In this document: positions 10,596 through 23,940 of the stretch, one piece after another | How positions within the stretch are numbered: the first letter of the stretch is position 1 | Layout of the letters: the number at the start of each line of letters is the position of its first letter | Assembly: GCF_021869535.1 (NCBI RefSeq) | Contig: NW_026262668.1 | Span: 23,441,732 to 23,505,731 of the forward strand | From: Mytilus californianus | Taxonomy: Eukaryota; Mollusca; Bivalvia; Mytilida; Mytilidae | Direction: 5' to 3' | DNA length: 64,000 bases | Program-made: the position numbers and the translations under genes | The notes under the pieces: generated by a model | Database searches by the model: none | Seen by the model: only the letters and a program-made list of their open reading frames with translations | Told to the model about the DNA's origin: nothing

Positions 10596-13540
10596 CCCCA
10601 AAGGGCCAAGTGAGCTTTTCTCATTACTTGGCGTATGTCGTCCGACGTTGTCGTCTGTTAACTTTTACAAAAATCTTCCCCTCTGAAACTACAAGGCAAA
10701 ATTTAACCGCACTTGGCCATCATTGGGAATTCTAGTTTGAAAAATGTGTCAAATGACCCCGCCTGCCAACCAAAATGGCCGACATGGCTACAAATAGTTC
10801 ATAGGGGTAAAATACAAGTTTTGCTTATAGATGCATTTCTGTAAATATCAACAATGCAATTTCCCATAGGAACTCCTTTCACGGCTAAAACTGTACCATA
10901 TTTACTATGAAGTTTTTGAAAAAAAAATATATCCTAAAATGGAAAGTTCATATGCACTACTATTTTTTTCAAAGGTCAAAATATAGGGCTGTGCGGCATA
11001 TTTTCAACGAGTTTAAATTTACATTAAAATTCTATGGTACCCCTACCTTGATTTAAGGATTTCCACAGATTTTAACTTGATCACTATGAATATGAATATT
11101 TACTGGTAACATTCCCAAGTTATGTCTCTACGAGATGAAACTAAGATTTCATATCTGGGAACCAGTACATGAACAAAATTTATTATCTATGAATACAAGT
11201 GTGGACACAGATCAGTGTGGATAGTATGATTGGATGTTTGACAGTGTTTTATATGACAAAAGGGGTTCTATGTTTTATGTTTTCTATATATTAACTGTGT
11301 TGCACAATGACAACCAACATGAGCATTAGGGGTGGTGTTTATGTAATATTTTTTAGTTTTTTATGTTCAACACGGGCATGGAAGAGATACTAATTGCATT
11401 AATTACCAAATGATTATGATTGAATATATATGTTCCACATCTTTGATTTTGGATACATTTTGTAGCTAGGAGAGGAACACATAATAGGTTCATTTTTTTC
11501 TTAATGTGATTTTTTTATATGGGAGATGGTATCTGAGAACATGTATTTGCTTACTATTTGTATGGTTCTATTTATATTACTTTGTGGGGGATTGTCAGTA
11601 TCATAAGTAAAAGATTTCGGTTAAATGTGGAAATTGTTTCTCAGTTTAGAAGACATTTAAAGTTTATTAGTAATGACAATGTCTGACATGATGATTGGGG
11701 CTAGATGAGCTAGAAAGTGAATTTCTGTGTTATTTTTTATTAATTCTTTGAAAATATCTCCTCCAAAGCTGGTCAAAGCAAAAAAAAGTTTTGACCAGTA
11801 TGAAAATGATATCAACAAAAGAACCTTTGTGAGCACGCTTCAAAGACTCATAACTAACTACAGAAGTCATATGATAAAATGTCAAGTGGATATTATGAAC
11901 ATCTACTTAATATGTCTAAATATCTATAAAAAGTTTTAGTATTCAATATGAAAAAGCTATTGCAAAAGTATTCTCTTTTCAGTTTTTTTTTGTTATATGG
12001 ATACAAATATAAGTGATACCAATACAGTAAGGCAGTTTTGTTATGGTATGAAAGTGTAGTAATTAACATTTACTGTTAATTCACACAAATTAAGAAATAA
12101 ACAAATGAATGAAAAATTTTGAACATGTACAATGAAATATATTTTAGAAATCAATTAGGCCAGATAGGCCTTATAAATTTTGGTCTTTTTCTTAACATAC
12201 TGAATAACCATTTACACTCAGGACTGAGTCGCCAGTAGGCAGTACAGATGTAAAAAAATAAAATGTAACAAAAGAACCTAGCATCAAACAGTAGCATTGT
12301 TTGGTGAATTTGTGCTTTTTTTTTTTTAGTTTGGCTAATGGACAAAACATGTTTGGTTCAAATCTAAATAAAATGCTTTTATCTCCCTATTACTTACATT
12401 GAACATAGAATGGATACTACTATGACAATTCCTTGTACATGAGAGTTGTCTGTCAAATCTTTATTTCACAAAGAATGAATTGCATAACAATGAACTGAGC
12501 TCAAAGCAAAACACTTTAATAATACACTTAGACAATGAGCTCAATCCAGTGATATACTTTGTACTACAGGTCCTTCATGAACATCCTACTGGCCAAAACC
12601 CTATCTCACAAACATGCCATACTACATGGTTGGATCAGAAGTCCTGAAAAAGACATGAACTTTATTAACATATTTTAAGTATATACACTGGTTAAAACTT
12701 TCACAAATTTGTGGTAAAATTATTCAGTATCTAGTAACTATCAATCGCTTCATGCACAAATTGATATAGGTTGAGTATCCCTCTGTCAGAAATAAGAACA
12801 TACCTCCACCTAATTTTAGTTAACTGATGAAGAAACATTCAAAACTATAAAATGTTATCTAATAGACCAGCTGCAATGAAATCCCAGTTTTCTAAAATGG
12901 TAGGTGGAACCTAAAACTCAAAAGATTTTAAACTATGCATTTTAAATATTGCAAATATACATGTAATAATAATTCTTCTAAAAAATTCGCTATATTTTTC
13001 CTTTATTTGTCTTTTGTTCGAGACTGTATATTGACCTCTAGATGTCTTTCAATTACATCCAGTTTGGCGTGGGTTGATGTTTGATTGTTGTACATGTTAT
13101 ATATCGACGTGGGTTTTGTTTATACAAATTAGGCGTGAAATAATTTTGGTTAACTGAAATCCTTTAACTTACTTCCAAATTAATGTTAATACTGAGGGAA
13201 AAAATTACATTGCTAAATAACCACTTTAAAACACATGCAAACTTTTTGAGAGGAAGGCATAATGCATGTAACATCTATTAGATCTTTTTTTTAAACCATT
13301 CTAAACTACTTATAAGTGATAAAGTTTGTTAACTGTTACTTACCTTCAAAAAGGGGGCTGCATTCACTTTACTACATAAACATATAAATATAATCAACAA
13401 TACTGAGTGCAACACCTAGGATAAATAGAGGATTGTTTTGTAAGAATAGTTGCTGAAATAAGCAGGCAATATTCAAAGTAGAATAAAAAAAAATTCAAAC
13501 TTGATCTGTGTTTTGTGGTAATAAGCATTGTCTATAAGTT
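10596..13540. other. Intergenic DNA with repeat fragments
   Basis: About 10588-10690 is a repeat beginning tagctcacctgacccc. About 10830-11190 is one of three copies of a repeat also found at 19805-20045 and, inverted, at 21130-21500. The rest (11190-13540) shows no recognised gene or element. Confidence 0.5.
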
Positions 13541-13685
13541 TTATAACATTTGGTTGAGGCAAACTCAAGTTAGAGAGCGGAAACCAATTTTGGGACGTAC
13601 GGACGGACGTACACGTACGTACGTCCGTACGTACAGACGAACAAGGGTAAAACTTAATGCCCCCACCGCTACGGCGGGGGCATAA
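13541..13685 (+). repeat. Repeat end: CGTACG-rich tract plus GC hairpin
   Basis: It contains gggacgtacggacggacg, alternating cgtacgta, gacgaacaaggg, and then a hairpin at about 13658-13680 (gcccccaccg, cta, cggcgggggc). The same terminal module ends array units at 46262-46358 and 47286-47352. Confidence 0.65.
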
Positions 13686-14199
13686 ATATTACAGGACTGT
13701 GTTTTAAAGTAATAAGCATTGTGCAGGGCTCACGTGACCATGCTACTGGGGCGACAAAGTCGCTTTCCTGGTCGCCACTTCGCTTTGACCTACCTTCAAA
13801 AGCGAAATCTAGTCGTCCTGTTGTTTACGATACTCAAATTCAGTCGCTTTCGTCATCGGCAATATTCAACATTTACCAAGTCGATGAAACAGCAATTTTT
13901 CATTTGAAGTAAAGAAATTCAAAGACATAAACGATTTATTTTCTTTAGGAGGTTAAAGCATTGATTTTAAAGTTGGTTGCATGTTATTTTCATAAAGACA
14001 ATTTTTTTAATCACTTCTGGTACTTGTTACTCAAGCGTAGATCAAATCATTCTAACTTTCGGAAAAATAAGCTTGTTACTTCATTAGAACGTGATGAAAT
14101 TAAAGATTTCTTGCTGTTGTGCAATACACTGTGCTGTTGCGCAATACTTAGTAAATCTGTCGTCAGACTATAAACAAATAAAGTTCAATTAATTCCCAG
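13686..14199. other. Unassigned intergenic DNA
   Basis: Two overlapping short frames (about 13719-13912) are open, but neither has recognised motifs or splice context. About 14100-14170 contains two diverged copies of 'gctgttgtgcaatact', a short repeat also seen at 54125-54165. Confidence 0.35.
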
Positions 14200-15458
14200 T
14201 CATATTAGAAATTTATGAAAATGTAAAGGGAGCTTGCATCAATAGATATAAACAATTCACTTAAGTTTCATGAGAATTGCTGACAGCTTTTTTGAGCTAT
14301 TGTCCGAAAACTGGAAAATCACCCCTTTTTTAATCAATAAAACCCCATCACTCAGAAATGTAAAATGTAAAATTTATAAAATTCTAAACGGAGCTTACAT
14401 CAATATAGATATAAACAATTCACCAAAGTTTTATGCAAATTAGTTAAAGCGGTTTGGAGTTAATGTCCGACATGTTGACGACAGACAGACAGACGGACAA
14501 CGGTACACCATACTACGTCCCGTAAAAGGGCGTTTAAAAATGACAGGATGTCAAACCACACCAAAACCTTCTGAAGGAAACACTAAGTTGGCATTTTTTT
14601 TCATTGACAACCCTGTATAACCTTGCAGCAGTATCGAGTCTACATGCATTACCTTGTATATTTCATGTACATTGAACTTAAAAATATGTGGTCATTGTCA
14701 AAGTTAGTTATGTCAGTTATAATTTACACATTTACTGAAACATGCCAGAGAAGTGCATGTACAAACTTTTGAATTTGATCTGCAAACTGGGAAAGCCATC
14801 CTTTTTTATGAATAAAATTCCACAATTTATTAAATTGAAACGGAGCTTGCATCAATAGATATATATAAACAATTAACCAAAGTTTCATGACAAATGACAA
14901 CTGCTAAAAGCATTTTCGAGTTAATGTCCGAAAACATGGAAATCCCCCTTTTTGAATGAATAAAACCCCTTACATTGTAACTGGATAACATGGATAATGT
15001 AAATTCTTAAATTCCAAAACAATCTAAAGGGAGCTCACATCAATACATGAATATAATCCCGAAACGGGAAACCTAAAATTTATAAAATAATCAATTCACA
15101 ACAGTTTCATGCAAATTGGTGAAAGCGTTGAAGAGTTAGTGAACAAAGCATTTTTAGAGTTAATGGGCGTTAACATGAAAATCACCCTTTTTTAATGAAT
15201 AAAACCTCACATTTTGAAAATGTATATTATAAAATTCCTAAAAATCTAAAAGGGAGCTCACGTCAGTAGATATAATCAATTCACCAGAGTTTCATGCAAA
15301 TTGGTGAAAATATTAATGAGTTAGTGAACAACATACTAGAAAAAGACAGATCAGGTCAGACAGACGGACAAAGGCATACCATAATATTTCTCATGAACAG
15401 GCGTATGAAAACTGCAGGGTACCATTCCAGGCCAACACCATCTGAAGGAAACACTATA
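14200..15458 (+). repeat. Array of diverged ~170-230 bp monomers with gacagacggac tails
   Basis: Repeated units are marked by 'gggagcttgcatcaatagatat' type blocks at about 14228, 14388, 14838, 15020 and 15250. The tails are gacagacagacagacgg (about 14482) and cagacagacggacaaagg (about 15357), followed by ccttctgaaggaaacact-like sequence. No gene is seen. Confidence 0.55.
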
Positions 15459-15752
15459 AGGGAGCTTCCTTTCCATTTTTATGGGGGAAAAGAGGGGGGG
15501 GGGGGGGGGGGGGGCTAGGATGAAAAATTTTGTCCTGCATTTTTTTTTTAGTTCGAGATGTACATGTAATCTGTCCTGCCTTTTTATTTTTCACTCTTTT
15601 TTGTCCTGCATTTTTTTCTATTAATTTATCCCGACTTGTTTTTACATAAATTGTCATTCTGCCTTTTCTTTCATATTGTCTCATCCTGCCTTTTTTTTTC
15701 AAATTTCATCCTAGACCCCCCCCCCTAAAAATCAAATGGTAGTTCCCTAGGT
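15459..15752. mobile_element. Foldback element with G-run and C-run inverted ends
   Basis: The left arm (gggagcttcctttcc, tttttatggggg, a 21-nt G run at 15494-15514, ctaggatgaaa) is mirrored by the right arm (tttcatcctaga, a 10-nt C run at 15716-15725, aaaaatcaaatgg, agttccct). The interior holds imperfect 'tgtcctgcattttt' repeats. There is no coding capacity. Confidence 0.55.
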
Positions 15753-17640
15753 TAGCAAACAAATTATTTTATTTTTACATTGACAAACCTGTATAACCTT
15801 GAAGCAGTATTAAGTTCATGTATTATCCCGCATATTATTACATGTTCATTGAACTAAAACAAATTGTGGTCATTGTCAAAATTATAATTTACAGTTTACT
15901 TTTCCAATGCTTTCAATTTAAGATTAGGGCATTTTTGTCATTGGAATTGAGTTTTGTAGTCGGGAGATTACTCAAACCTCCAACGACTGTTTTGCTACAC
16001 CAGCTAGGGCAGTGGGACATCAGCTGGTCCCATATCAGATAGATGATATTTGCATGTCCAAAGTGGATGTGCTGCTTTGTTGCTTCTGGAGGCGACTGGA
16101 TACATATAAATCAAGCCTCAATTTATTCATTTTTCTCTTCATTTAAGTAAGTTTGATCAACCTGCCACCCGTTATCTTCTCATATTTGGACAGTTTTCAC
16201 ATTGACCTATCAATACTGGCATTTTAGATCATTTTAACTTTCACTTTATAAGAATGTCACATGACCAACATTATGGGAACTAATGTATGCAAATGACCCT
16301 AATTCAATAGGAAAACATTATCTATATAAATCGAGCCTCAATTAGTTCATTTTTCTCTTCATTTAAGTAAGTTTAATCGACCTGTCACCCGCTAATTTTT
16401 CATATTTGGACAGTTTTCACATTGACACATCAATACTGGCATTTTTACTTTAACTTTAAAAGATTGTGACATCACCAACAGAAAAAGTAATTTACAATGC
16501 ATTATGAGAGCTGATTTATGAAAATGACCCTTATTCAATAGAAAAACATAATCTAACACCTCGTCCATTTATGATGCAAATAAGCTGAATGGCCGTGTGT
16601 GTTCAATTTGAAAATAAAGAGTTAAAATGCCGGAATCTCAAAAACAGATGTTGGACATCAGAGTAAATTAGGACTGTATGAGTTTTGGGCAATTTGTAGG
16701 GGGGGGGGGGGGGAAGGGTTCAAGGGAAGCAAATGCTCTTTAAATTATGCATGTTTCAAAAATTGGGGAAAAATTACACAGAGAGTTGAGTCAGACTTAA
16801 TTTAAATAATGACTAATGTAGACTTACCTTCTAATTCTATAAAAAAACAATTCACAACTACTGAACAGGAACAATCATGGTACTTTTTTGTCTATGAAAC
16901 TACACTATGACATCCGATCTGCAAAACCTACAAACAGACACAGAAATATCATCAAATAGTGAAATATAAGATTGATTGCACCTTGTATGGATAGTTCCGA
17001 CACGTGTTACATGAGGAGCCCGTTTGTTTACAAATAATAATGTCACGTGATCACGCACTGACCGTCACAAATTTTTATCCTCCGCCATTATTCTCATTAC
17101 ACAATATTACTGTACTTACACAATTCACAAATGCATAACCCATTTATCTTGCGGATATGCAATGGGAATGAGCACGGTTATCAAAAACTACAAAATTATT
17201 GCATGTACAGTTAATGAAGAAGTTATAATTTTCATCAAATAGATAAAATTTTCACTCATGACACAAATCGACTGGGTGTCATCGCCATCGGGGATAATTG
17301 ATAAATGGGATTAAATTGACCGCCAAGAAGGTGTAGAGAACCACCTCTTTCAGAAAGATGCTGATAAACTTATTTGGTGACACAGATTATTTTCTTGTTT
17401 AGGCGCGAAATATATGCCTACTCTTAATGCTTGAAGTAACAAAATTTGTATAGAATTATATTTAACTAAAGTTCAGCGTAAATATGCAGAAGCATGACAA
17501 TACATTAATGATAAAATGTGTAAATATTTCTGTAAAAGAATATAATTTTACTTTACCAGTATACTTCACTTAGAATTACATTTGAGCGCAAGAAAATCTC
17601 TATGTGAATCGGCTGAAGATTACCTCGGCTGAATCCCGGG
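15753..17640. repeat. Intergenic DNA with ~221-bp tandem duplication
   Basis: Positions about 16098-16280 are repeated at about 16319-16485 (agcctcaatt, cttcatttaagtaagttt, tttggacagttttcacattgac). A 15-nt G run lies at 16699-16713. About 16990-17070 is locally CpG-richer (cacgtgttac, gtcacgtgatcacg). I see no exon. Confidence 0.45.
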
Positions 17641-18190
17641 GTCGAAGTTCAACATATCAACGGAAATTTTTGCGTGTGCTTGCGTTGCTTTAGATCGAGG
17701 CCACAGCTTTTCAACCAATCGGGGAATGTTTACTTGGGGCATACATCTATTTTTACTGCAGGTTTCGACATGTTTAAATCGGGATTATAGAAAAATGGAA
17801 TGTTGTTGGTAGATACAAAACAGAAAATGATGAACACTTTTAGCAAAAGATAAATTGGATCGGGGTTCTGTGAATTCACATTATTTGTACAACTCTCATT
17901 ACTCTTGGGAAGCGTGTGCTTTACATCGAGGCTTGAGTTGCTTTACATCGAGGCTTGCGTTGATTTACATCGACGCCATAGTAGTTCAACCAATCGGGGA
18001 ATGTTTATTTGGGGCATACATCTATTTTTACTGCAGGTTTTGGCATATTTTAATCGAAATTAGAGAAAAATGGAATGATGTAAGGAGATGTAAAACAGAA
18101 AATGATAAATAGTTTTAGCAAAAGATGAATTGGATCGGGGTTCAGTGTATTCACATTTTTTGTACAACTCTCCTTACTGATGGCAAAAAA
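17641..18190 (+). repeat. Tandem duplication of ~275 bp
   Basis: The block containing caaccaatcggggaatg, ggggcatacatctattt and aattggatcggggttc occurs at about 17680-17890 and again at about 17955-18165. Short repeats of tttacatcgaggcttg lie between the copies. A 62-residue-plus frame over the second copy has no recognised motif. Confidence 0.5.
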
Positions 18191-20090
18191 ATGGAATTTC
18201 CGTGACCTAAATGGTTCGCGAAAATTAATATTTTTATATATATATAGTAATTAGATATCTCCCCAAAAGAGGCATGGTTTGAAAAACAGCTGTATTTTCA
18301 AAGTGCAACCTATACTAACATTTATTCCAATAGAAAACTTTCTAAAAACACTTTTTCTCACAACAATACTTATTTATCAGTATTATAGCCTCAAAGCAAT
18401 CACTGCATATATTCTATGTTTTCTTTTACAGTACATTTTATACCTCCACCCCTGTATAAATTTTTTAAAGAATTTGAAAACAAGACTTTAATTATTGCAA
18501 GCTTACCCTATGAGCATGTTTTCTGACATAAACTGTCTAGAACCTGTTTGAAACTATTTTGATAACAAATTGAAAGCATTTCAGAACACTATAAATGTAA
18601 TGTTTAGCAGCTAATCATTCCAATATTCAAGATTATATAAAGTAACCAATACTGCCTCTGTCTCCAGTCTACATCTTACTGTATATAGATATAGGAAGAT
18701 GTGGCATGAGTGCCAATGAGACAACTCTCCATCCAAGTAACAATTTATAAAAGTAAACCATTATAGGTCAAGGTGCGGCTTTCAACACGGAGCATTGGAT
18801 CACACCGAACAGCAAGCTATAAAGGGCTCCAAAAATTACTAGTGTAAAACCATTCAAACGGGAAAATCACCGGTCTAATGTATTTAAAAACTAGAAATGA
18901 GAAACACGTCTGAACTACATAAACAGACGACAACTACTGTACATCAGATTCCTGACTTAGGACATGCCTATTTGTCAATGAAAGTTCACAGTTAGTGCCT
19001 CAAATGGTCAGTTTATAAATCTTGTCACAACAGTATCATCTCTTACCATGTATCTAACATAACTAAGCTAATATTTGAACTAGAAGTGTTTAAACAAAGC
19101 CATATTTGCAAAAGTTGTATGTATGAAGATACCAGTCTGATGTATGAATTCACTAAAAGTTTTATAGAAATGACTGCGAACATCTGATTTTGCATAACTT
19201 CCAAGTACAGTTATTGGCTTCTACTCAAAAGACCTTTAAAATGATAAAGTCATAGCATTTACAAGTCAAATTATTTGTTTTATGACCCAGGGGGTAGGCA
19301 TTTTTCTCTGTTTTTTGCCCCTGGGGCCTCAAATTTCCTAAATTATTCTGCTGTTTATAACAATATGGAATATTTAGTGCATAGTTTTGATAGAACACAC
19401 TATTGTAAGTTTTAATGAGGTATTTTTGTATTTCTAGCTTGTATTTTTTATGCCGGAGTCACAAAAAAGCACATTTAGGTGCTACGGCTTATTTTTGGGT
19501 TATCGACAGGATAAAAACACCCCACCAATAATATTCAGGAATGATCTATGAGTTTCAATGACTGCGAAGAGTAAATATGAGCACTTCTAAACAATTTAAA
19601 TTAATAATATGCATATATTATGAATTTATTTTGTATTTAAGTAAACTATGTATACTGTAAACTGTGAATTTATGCTGAGTCATCATAGTTAAGGGCCAGG
19701 ATTTTTCCCAATCTTCATGAAATATTTATAAAACTTCATATTTGTGTTAATTTCATTAAAATCTCTGAGATATACCAGATTTGGTGAAATTCTGTATGTA
19801 CCCAATATAGGTTGCATTTCTGTAAATATCAACGATGCAATTACTCATAGGAACTCCTTTCACGGCTAAAACTGTACCACTTTTACTATGAAGTTTTAAA
19901 AAAATATATATCATAGAATGAAAAGTGCTGTGCGGCATATTTTCAACGTTTATATGCCCCGAACTTCTACGAGTTTAAACTAACATTAAAATTCTATGGT
20001 ACCCCTACCTTGATTTAAGGATTTTCACAGATTTTAACTTGAGCACTATGAATATGTATCAGAGCTACATTTTGAATATTTGAGTTAAAC
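18191..20090. repeat. Intergenic repeats
   Basis: Positions 18256-18318 form an inverted pair with 21043-21107. Positions 18690-18965 are a full dispersed mussel repeat (gatgtggcatgagtgccaatgag..., ttcctgacttaggaca). Positions 19805-20045 are a copy of the 10830 repeat. No gene is recognised. Confidence 0.5.
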
Positions 20091-20499
20091 AGACCTCCAT
20101 CAAAATTTCAGACCAAATTTCATTTCAGGCAAGAATAATGCTGTTTAAGTTTGTGTGGAGTTCAATATTTATCAATCTGAATAAACAACAGATCCTGTGT
20201 CCACACTTTGCTTATAATGATCGGACAACACTCTGTTCTACTTTCTGTTACAACAGAACCTGAGGACTAATTTAATAGTATTTTAATAGTATTTTGCTTC
20301 TTGAATTGTAACAAAGACCTATGCAAAGCCATTGTTATATTAACATAAACTGTAAGTCTAAGGAGATTTTTTTTTCATGATTGAGAGATCAGATTATCTC
20401 TCCCCTCCTCTCCCATAAAAAAGCTGCATTTATAACATGACTTTTTCCAAGATGATCTTTATCATTTTTGAAAAAAAATCATTTAATAACTGTATTTTT

Positions 20500-21765
20500 A
20501 TTGACCTCATGGTTCTATCATAACAGCTGGTTCTGTCTTAATGTCTATATTCAGAACAGAGTTATCTCCCATTGTTCTGGAAAAAGTAAACCAAACATAC
20601 CAAACTCCAAGGAAAATTCAAAACGGAAAGTCTCTTAACAATTGGCAAAATCAAAAACTCAAACACATCAAACGAATGGAAAACAACTGTCATATTCCTG
20701 ACTTGGTACAGGCATTTTCTTATGTAGAAAATGGTGAATAAAACCTGGTTTTAAAGCTAAAATTCCATTATATTGACAACAATGCGTGAACAAAGCAAAG
20801 AGACATAATAGGTAAAAATGTCAAAAATAGGGGTACAGAAGTCAACATTGTGTTATAATCGCAATCACTTTAAAAACCAACAAATATGTCAACAAAGAAA
20901 AACAAAATTACATAATAGACAAGGCACATACGCAACATTGAAACACAAGAATACAAAAAATGACAACAACACAACAACACAATGGCGGGATGTACAAGTT
21001 CCGAGCCACGTCTAAAGGATATTACCAAAAATGAAAACTAAGTTATGTAGGTTGCACTTTGTAAATACAGCTGTTTCTCAAACCACGCCTCTTTTGGGGA
21101 GATATAGAATATTCAAAGATAATTAATTTTGTTTATGCACTGGTTCCTGGATATGATCTCTATGTTTCATCTCGTAGAGACATAACTTGGGAATGTTACC
21201 AGTAAATATACATATTCATAGTGATCAAGTTAAAATCTGTGGAAATCATTAAATCAAGGTAGGGGTACTATGGAATTTTAATGTAAGTTTAAACTCATAG
21301 AAGATCGGGGCATATAAACGTTGAAAATATGCCGCACAGCCCTATATTGCAACCTTTGAAAAAAAATAGTAGTGCATATGAACTTTCCTGTCTAGGATAT
21401 ATTTTTTTTTCAAAACTTCATAGTAAAAAGGGTACAGTTTTAGCCTTGAAAGGAGTTCCTATGGAAAATTGCATTGTTGATATTTACAGAAATGTAACCT
21501 GTAACTGTTTGGTTAGGGCATTTGAAAGTTCATCATCCGGAAATTCTTAATTCAGATTCTGAGCTTCTTCTTGAAATTCCTGGGTCCCTGGTGTTTCTCG
21601 TGCATGTCTTGCAAGAGTTTAAGTATGTCTTTGAGATATTTTCTGTCGTTTTTTCCATGGACACTTACAATGTTTATAGGTTTTAATATAAAGCTGTCCG
21701 CGATTCATTAGTCGTTTTTCGTGTCTGTATTTTTCACTGAGAACTGTAATCCAGGAAATGATACA
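20500..21765 (-). pseudogene. Dead duplicate of the last exon of the minus-strand nuclear-protein gene
   Basis: Positions 21505-21765 and about 20500-20582 align to 48050-48400, the terminal exon of the intact gene. The defects are visible. The splice acceptor AG is lost (atcatttcctgg in place of tttcaggattcctgg). In-frame stops replace Tyr after RHT and follow NLN. A TGA lies three codons before the normal end. About 0.9 kb of repeat DNA (20583-21504) splits the exon. No upstream exons of the gene are present to the right, which fits truncation at a duplication breakpoint near 22.6 kb. Confidence 0.8.
20583..21504 (+). repeat. Repeat insertion splitting the pseudogene exon
   Basis: It contains a dispersed repeat (aaccaaacataccaaactcc...), a tract at 21043-21107 inverted relative to 18256-18318, and 21130-21500 inverted relative to 10830-11190 and 19805-20045. 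The last holds a frame reading GTVLALKGVPMENCIVDIYR. A related reading (GTVLAVKGVPMSNCIVDIYR) occurs on the minus strand at about 19810-19870. I do not recognise the sequence family. Confidence 0.55.
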
Positions 21766-23940
21766 ATTATAATTCGGTTTCATATTGAAAACAATCTATG
21801 AACAATCTTCTACATTCAAGTTACTTCTATAACAAACAAAGTAAAATTAAAATTGTGAATGGAAATGGGGAATATGTCAAAGAGACAACAACCCGACCAA
21901 AGAGCAGACAACAGCCGAAGGCCACCGATGGATCTTCAACGCAGCGAGAAAATCCCACACCCGGAGGTGGTCCTCAGCTGGCCTCTAAAATAAAATTGTG
22001 TACTAGTTAAGTGAAAATGGACGTCACAATAAACTCCAAAACATATAAATGAACTAAAATTAAAAAGCTTACAAGACTAGCAAAGGCCAGAGGCTCCTGA
22101 CTTGGGACAGGCGCAAAGTCGTTGAATATAAAGTAAAATTATAAATTTTGATAAATGATTTAACTGTATAGAAAAAAATGCAAAGATGCACTTGGAATGC
22201 AAATATGTAATAAAAGTTTTCAGTTATTTACAGGTAATGGGTGTTTGACCTGAGAAACTTGGGTCTTTGACAGATTATTATGAAATTTCTACAAACATAT
22301 AGAAAGAGGCAAACCGTATGTTAGTAAATATCCCAAAATACAAATTTAACCAAAAATGTTGACTATAAATGAATTTGGTTGCTGCATTTATAGATGACGA
22401 AAACAATACAAGTTGAAACACTTGAGAAATTTTCCGACAGCTTGAAACATTACTATTAAAGTGAATTTGTACCAGTATATTAAATATACTAAGGACTTTG
22501 TAAATCTACTTTTGCTTACTTAGATATTGACCTTGGCGCAACATTCTTAGTTCTGCTCTGAATTAATCATTTAATACATTTCCAAGAACACTTCCAATAT
22601 TATATGAGACTTCAAAGCTACAACATTTTGTTTTAAGTGTGCTTTGGAATATATTTTTTTTCCTTTGTAACAATCAATACCAGTGATGCAAATGATCATA
22701 AGACGCATTTATATAGTTTTGCAAAAACTAGATTCATATTTAAAAAAGGAAGAAGTTCGAAGTTCACGAACATAATGACGATACAGTATGTTAATATAAA
22801 TAAGAAGATGTGGTATGAGTGCCAATGAGAGAACTCTCCATCCAAGTCACTATGTATAAATAGTTAACAATCAGGTCAAAGTACTGTCTTCAACACGGAG
22901 CCTTGGCTCACACCGAACAGCAAGCTAGAAAGGGCCCCAAAATGACTAGTGTAAAACAATTCAAACAGGAAAATCAACGGTCTAATCTATATAAAATACG
23001 GGAAACGAGAAACACCTATAAACCACACCAACAAATGACAACCACTTAACAACAGGCTTCTGACTTAGGACAGGTGCATAAAAATGCAGCGGGTTTAAAC
23101 GTTTTAACAGGCGCTAACCTTCACCATAACCTGAGACAGTAGTGTAACATTACAACATAAAAAGACACACCATAAAATATCAATTGAAATGGCTTAACGT
23201 TTAAACAAAAACAAGTAAACAAACACTGAACGAATAAGTTTGATCTATGACACAATATAAATACTATATTAAAACATAGGTGCCTATATAACATAGACGT
23301 TACATGAAGTAATAAAAATGATGTAGGGGAAGAGTGTCAATAAGACAACTCTTACCTGGGACAAAATGGCGTTAAATAAAACAACGTACACAGGTAAATT
23401 TCAATGTTATGATTTTGTTGTAAGGAGTACGGAAGTAAACATATTTTACAAAATTAATAAATTTGTTGTTCAGAATACGAGTACAGAAGTGGAAATTTAT
23501 CGTCATACTAAATACTTATCAAAGGTGGTACGTATTAAAAATAGTGAGACGATATATAACACAAAATAAGTAAACATTGAATTACAGAAATGCATTACAA
23601 AATGTATTAATAGTTCAACTTAACATGAAAGTACGATTTGAGAGTACTCGTAGTTACTGAAAACTAGTTAAAGGCCAAAAACAATTAACAATAATAAACC
23701 ATGCATCAGAGACTGAAATCGGTTAAAACACATCCCAGGGACTCAGTGTTTTAACGCCATGGACAGTCAAAGAAGACATGATTTGTGCAATGCCAAAATA
23801 AAAGTATCGACAGGCAGTAAGATCGTTAGGATATAACCTTATGATAAATATGTATCATGTTATATATAGATAAAGCAAACCCTAAATAGAAAATAAACGT
23901 GATGTGTATTTATACATCCCAAAAACCATTCCAAAAGAAT
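21766..23940. other. Right end of duplicated segment and flanking repeats
   Basis: About 22140-22600 aligns with 48500-48950 (intron of the intact gene), and homology fades by about 22600. Positions 21840-22120 and 22799-23130 are dispersed repeats (the latter aagatgtggtatgagtgcc...). No gene is recognised. Confidence 0.5.

Noticed and set aside
12560-12660. Short plus-strand open stretch (VLHEHPTGQNPISQTC) after ttgtactacag
   Set aside because: Looks exon-like at its left edge, but no partner exon or homologous copy supports it.
13719-13912. Two overlapping 62-63 codon plus-strand frames
   Set aside because: No domain, splice or paralogue support; two frames open at once suggests chance.
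16980-17110. CpG-richer patch with cacgtg motifs as a promoter
   Set aside because: No gene start can be linked to it on either strand.
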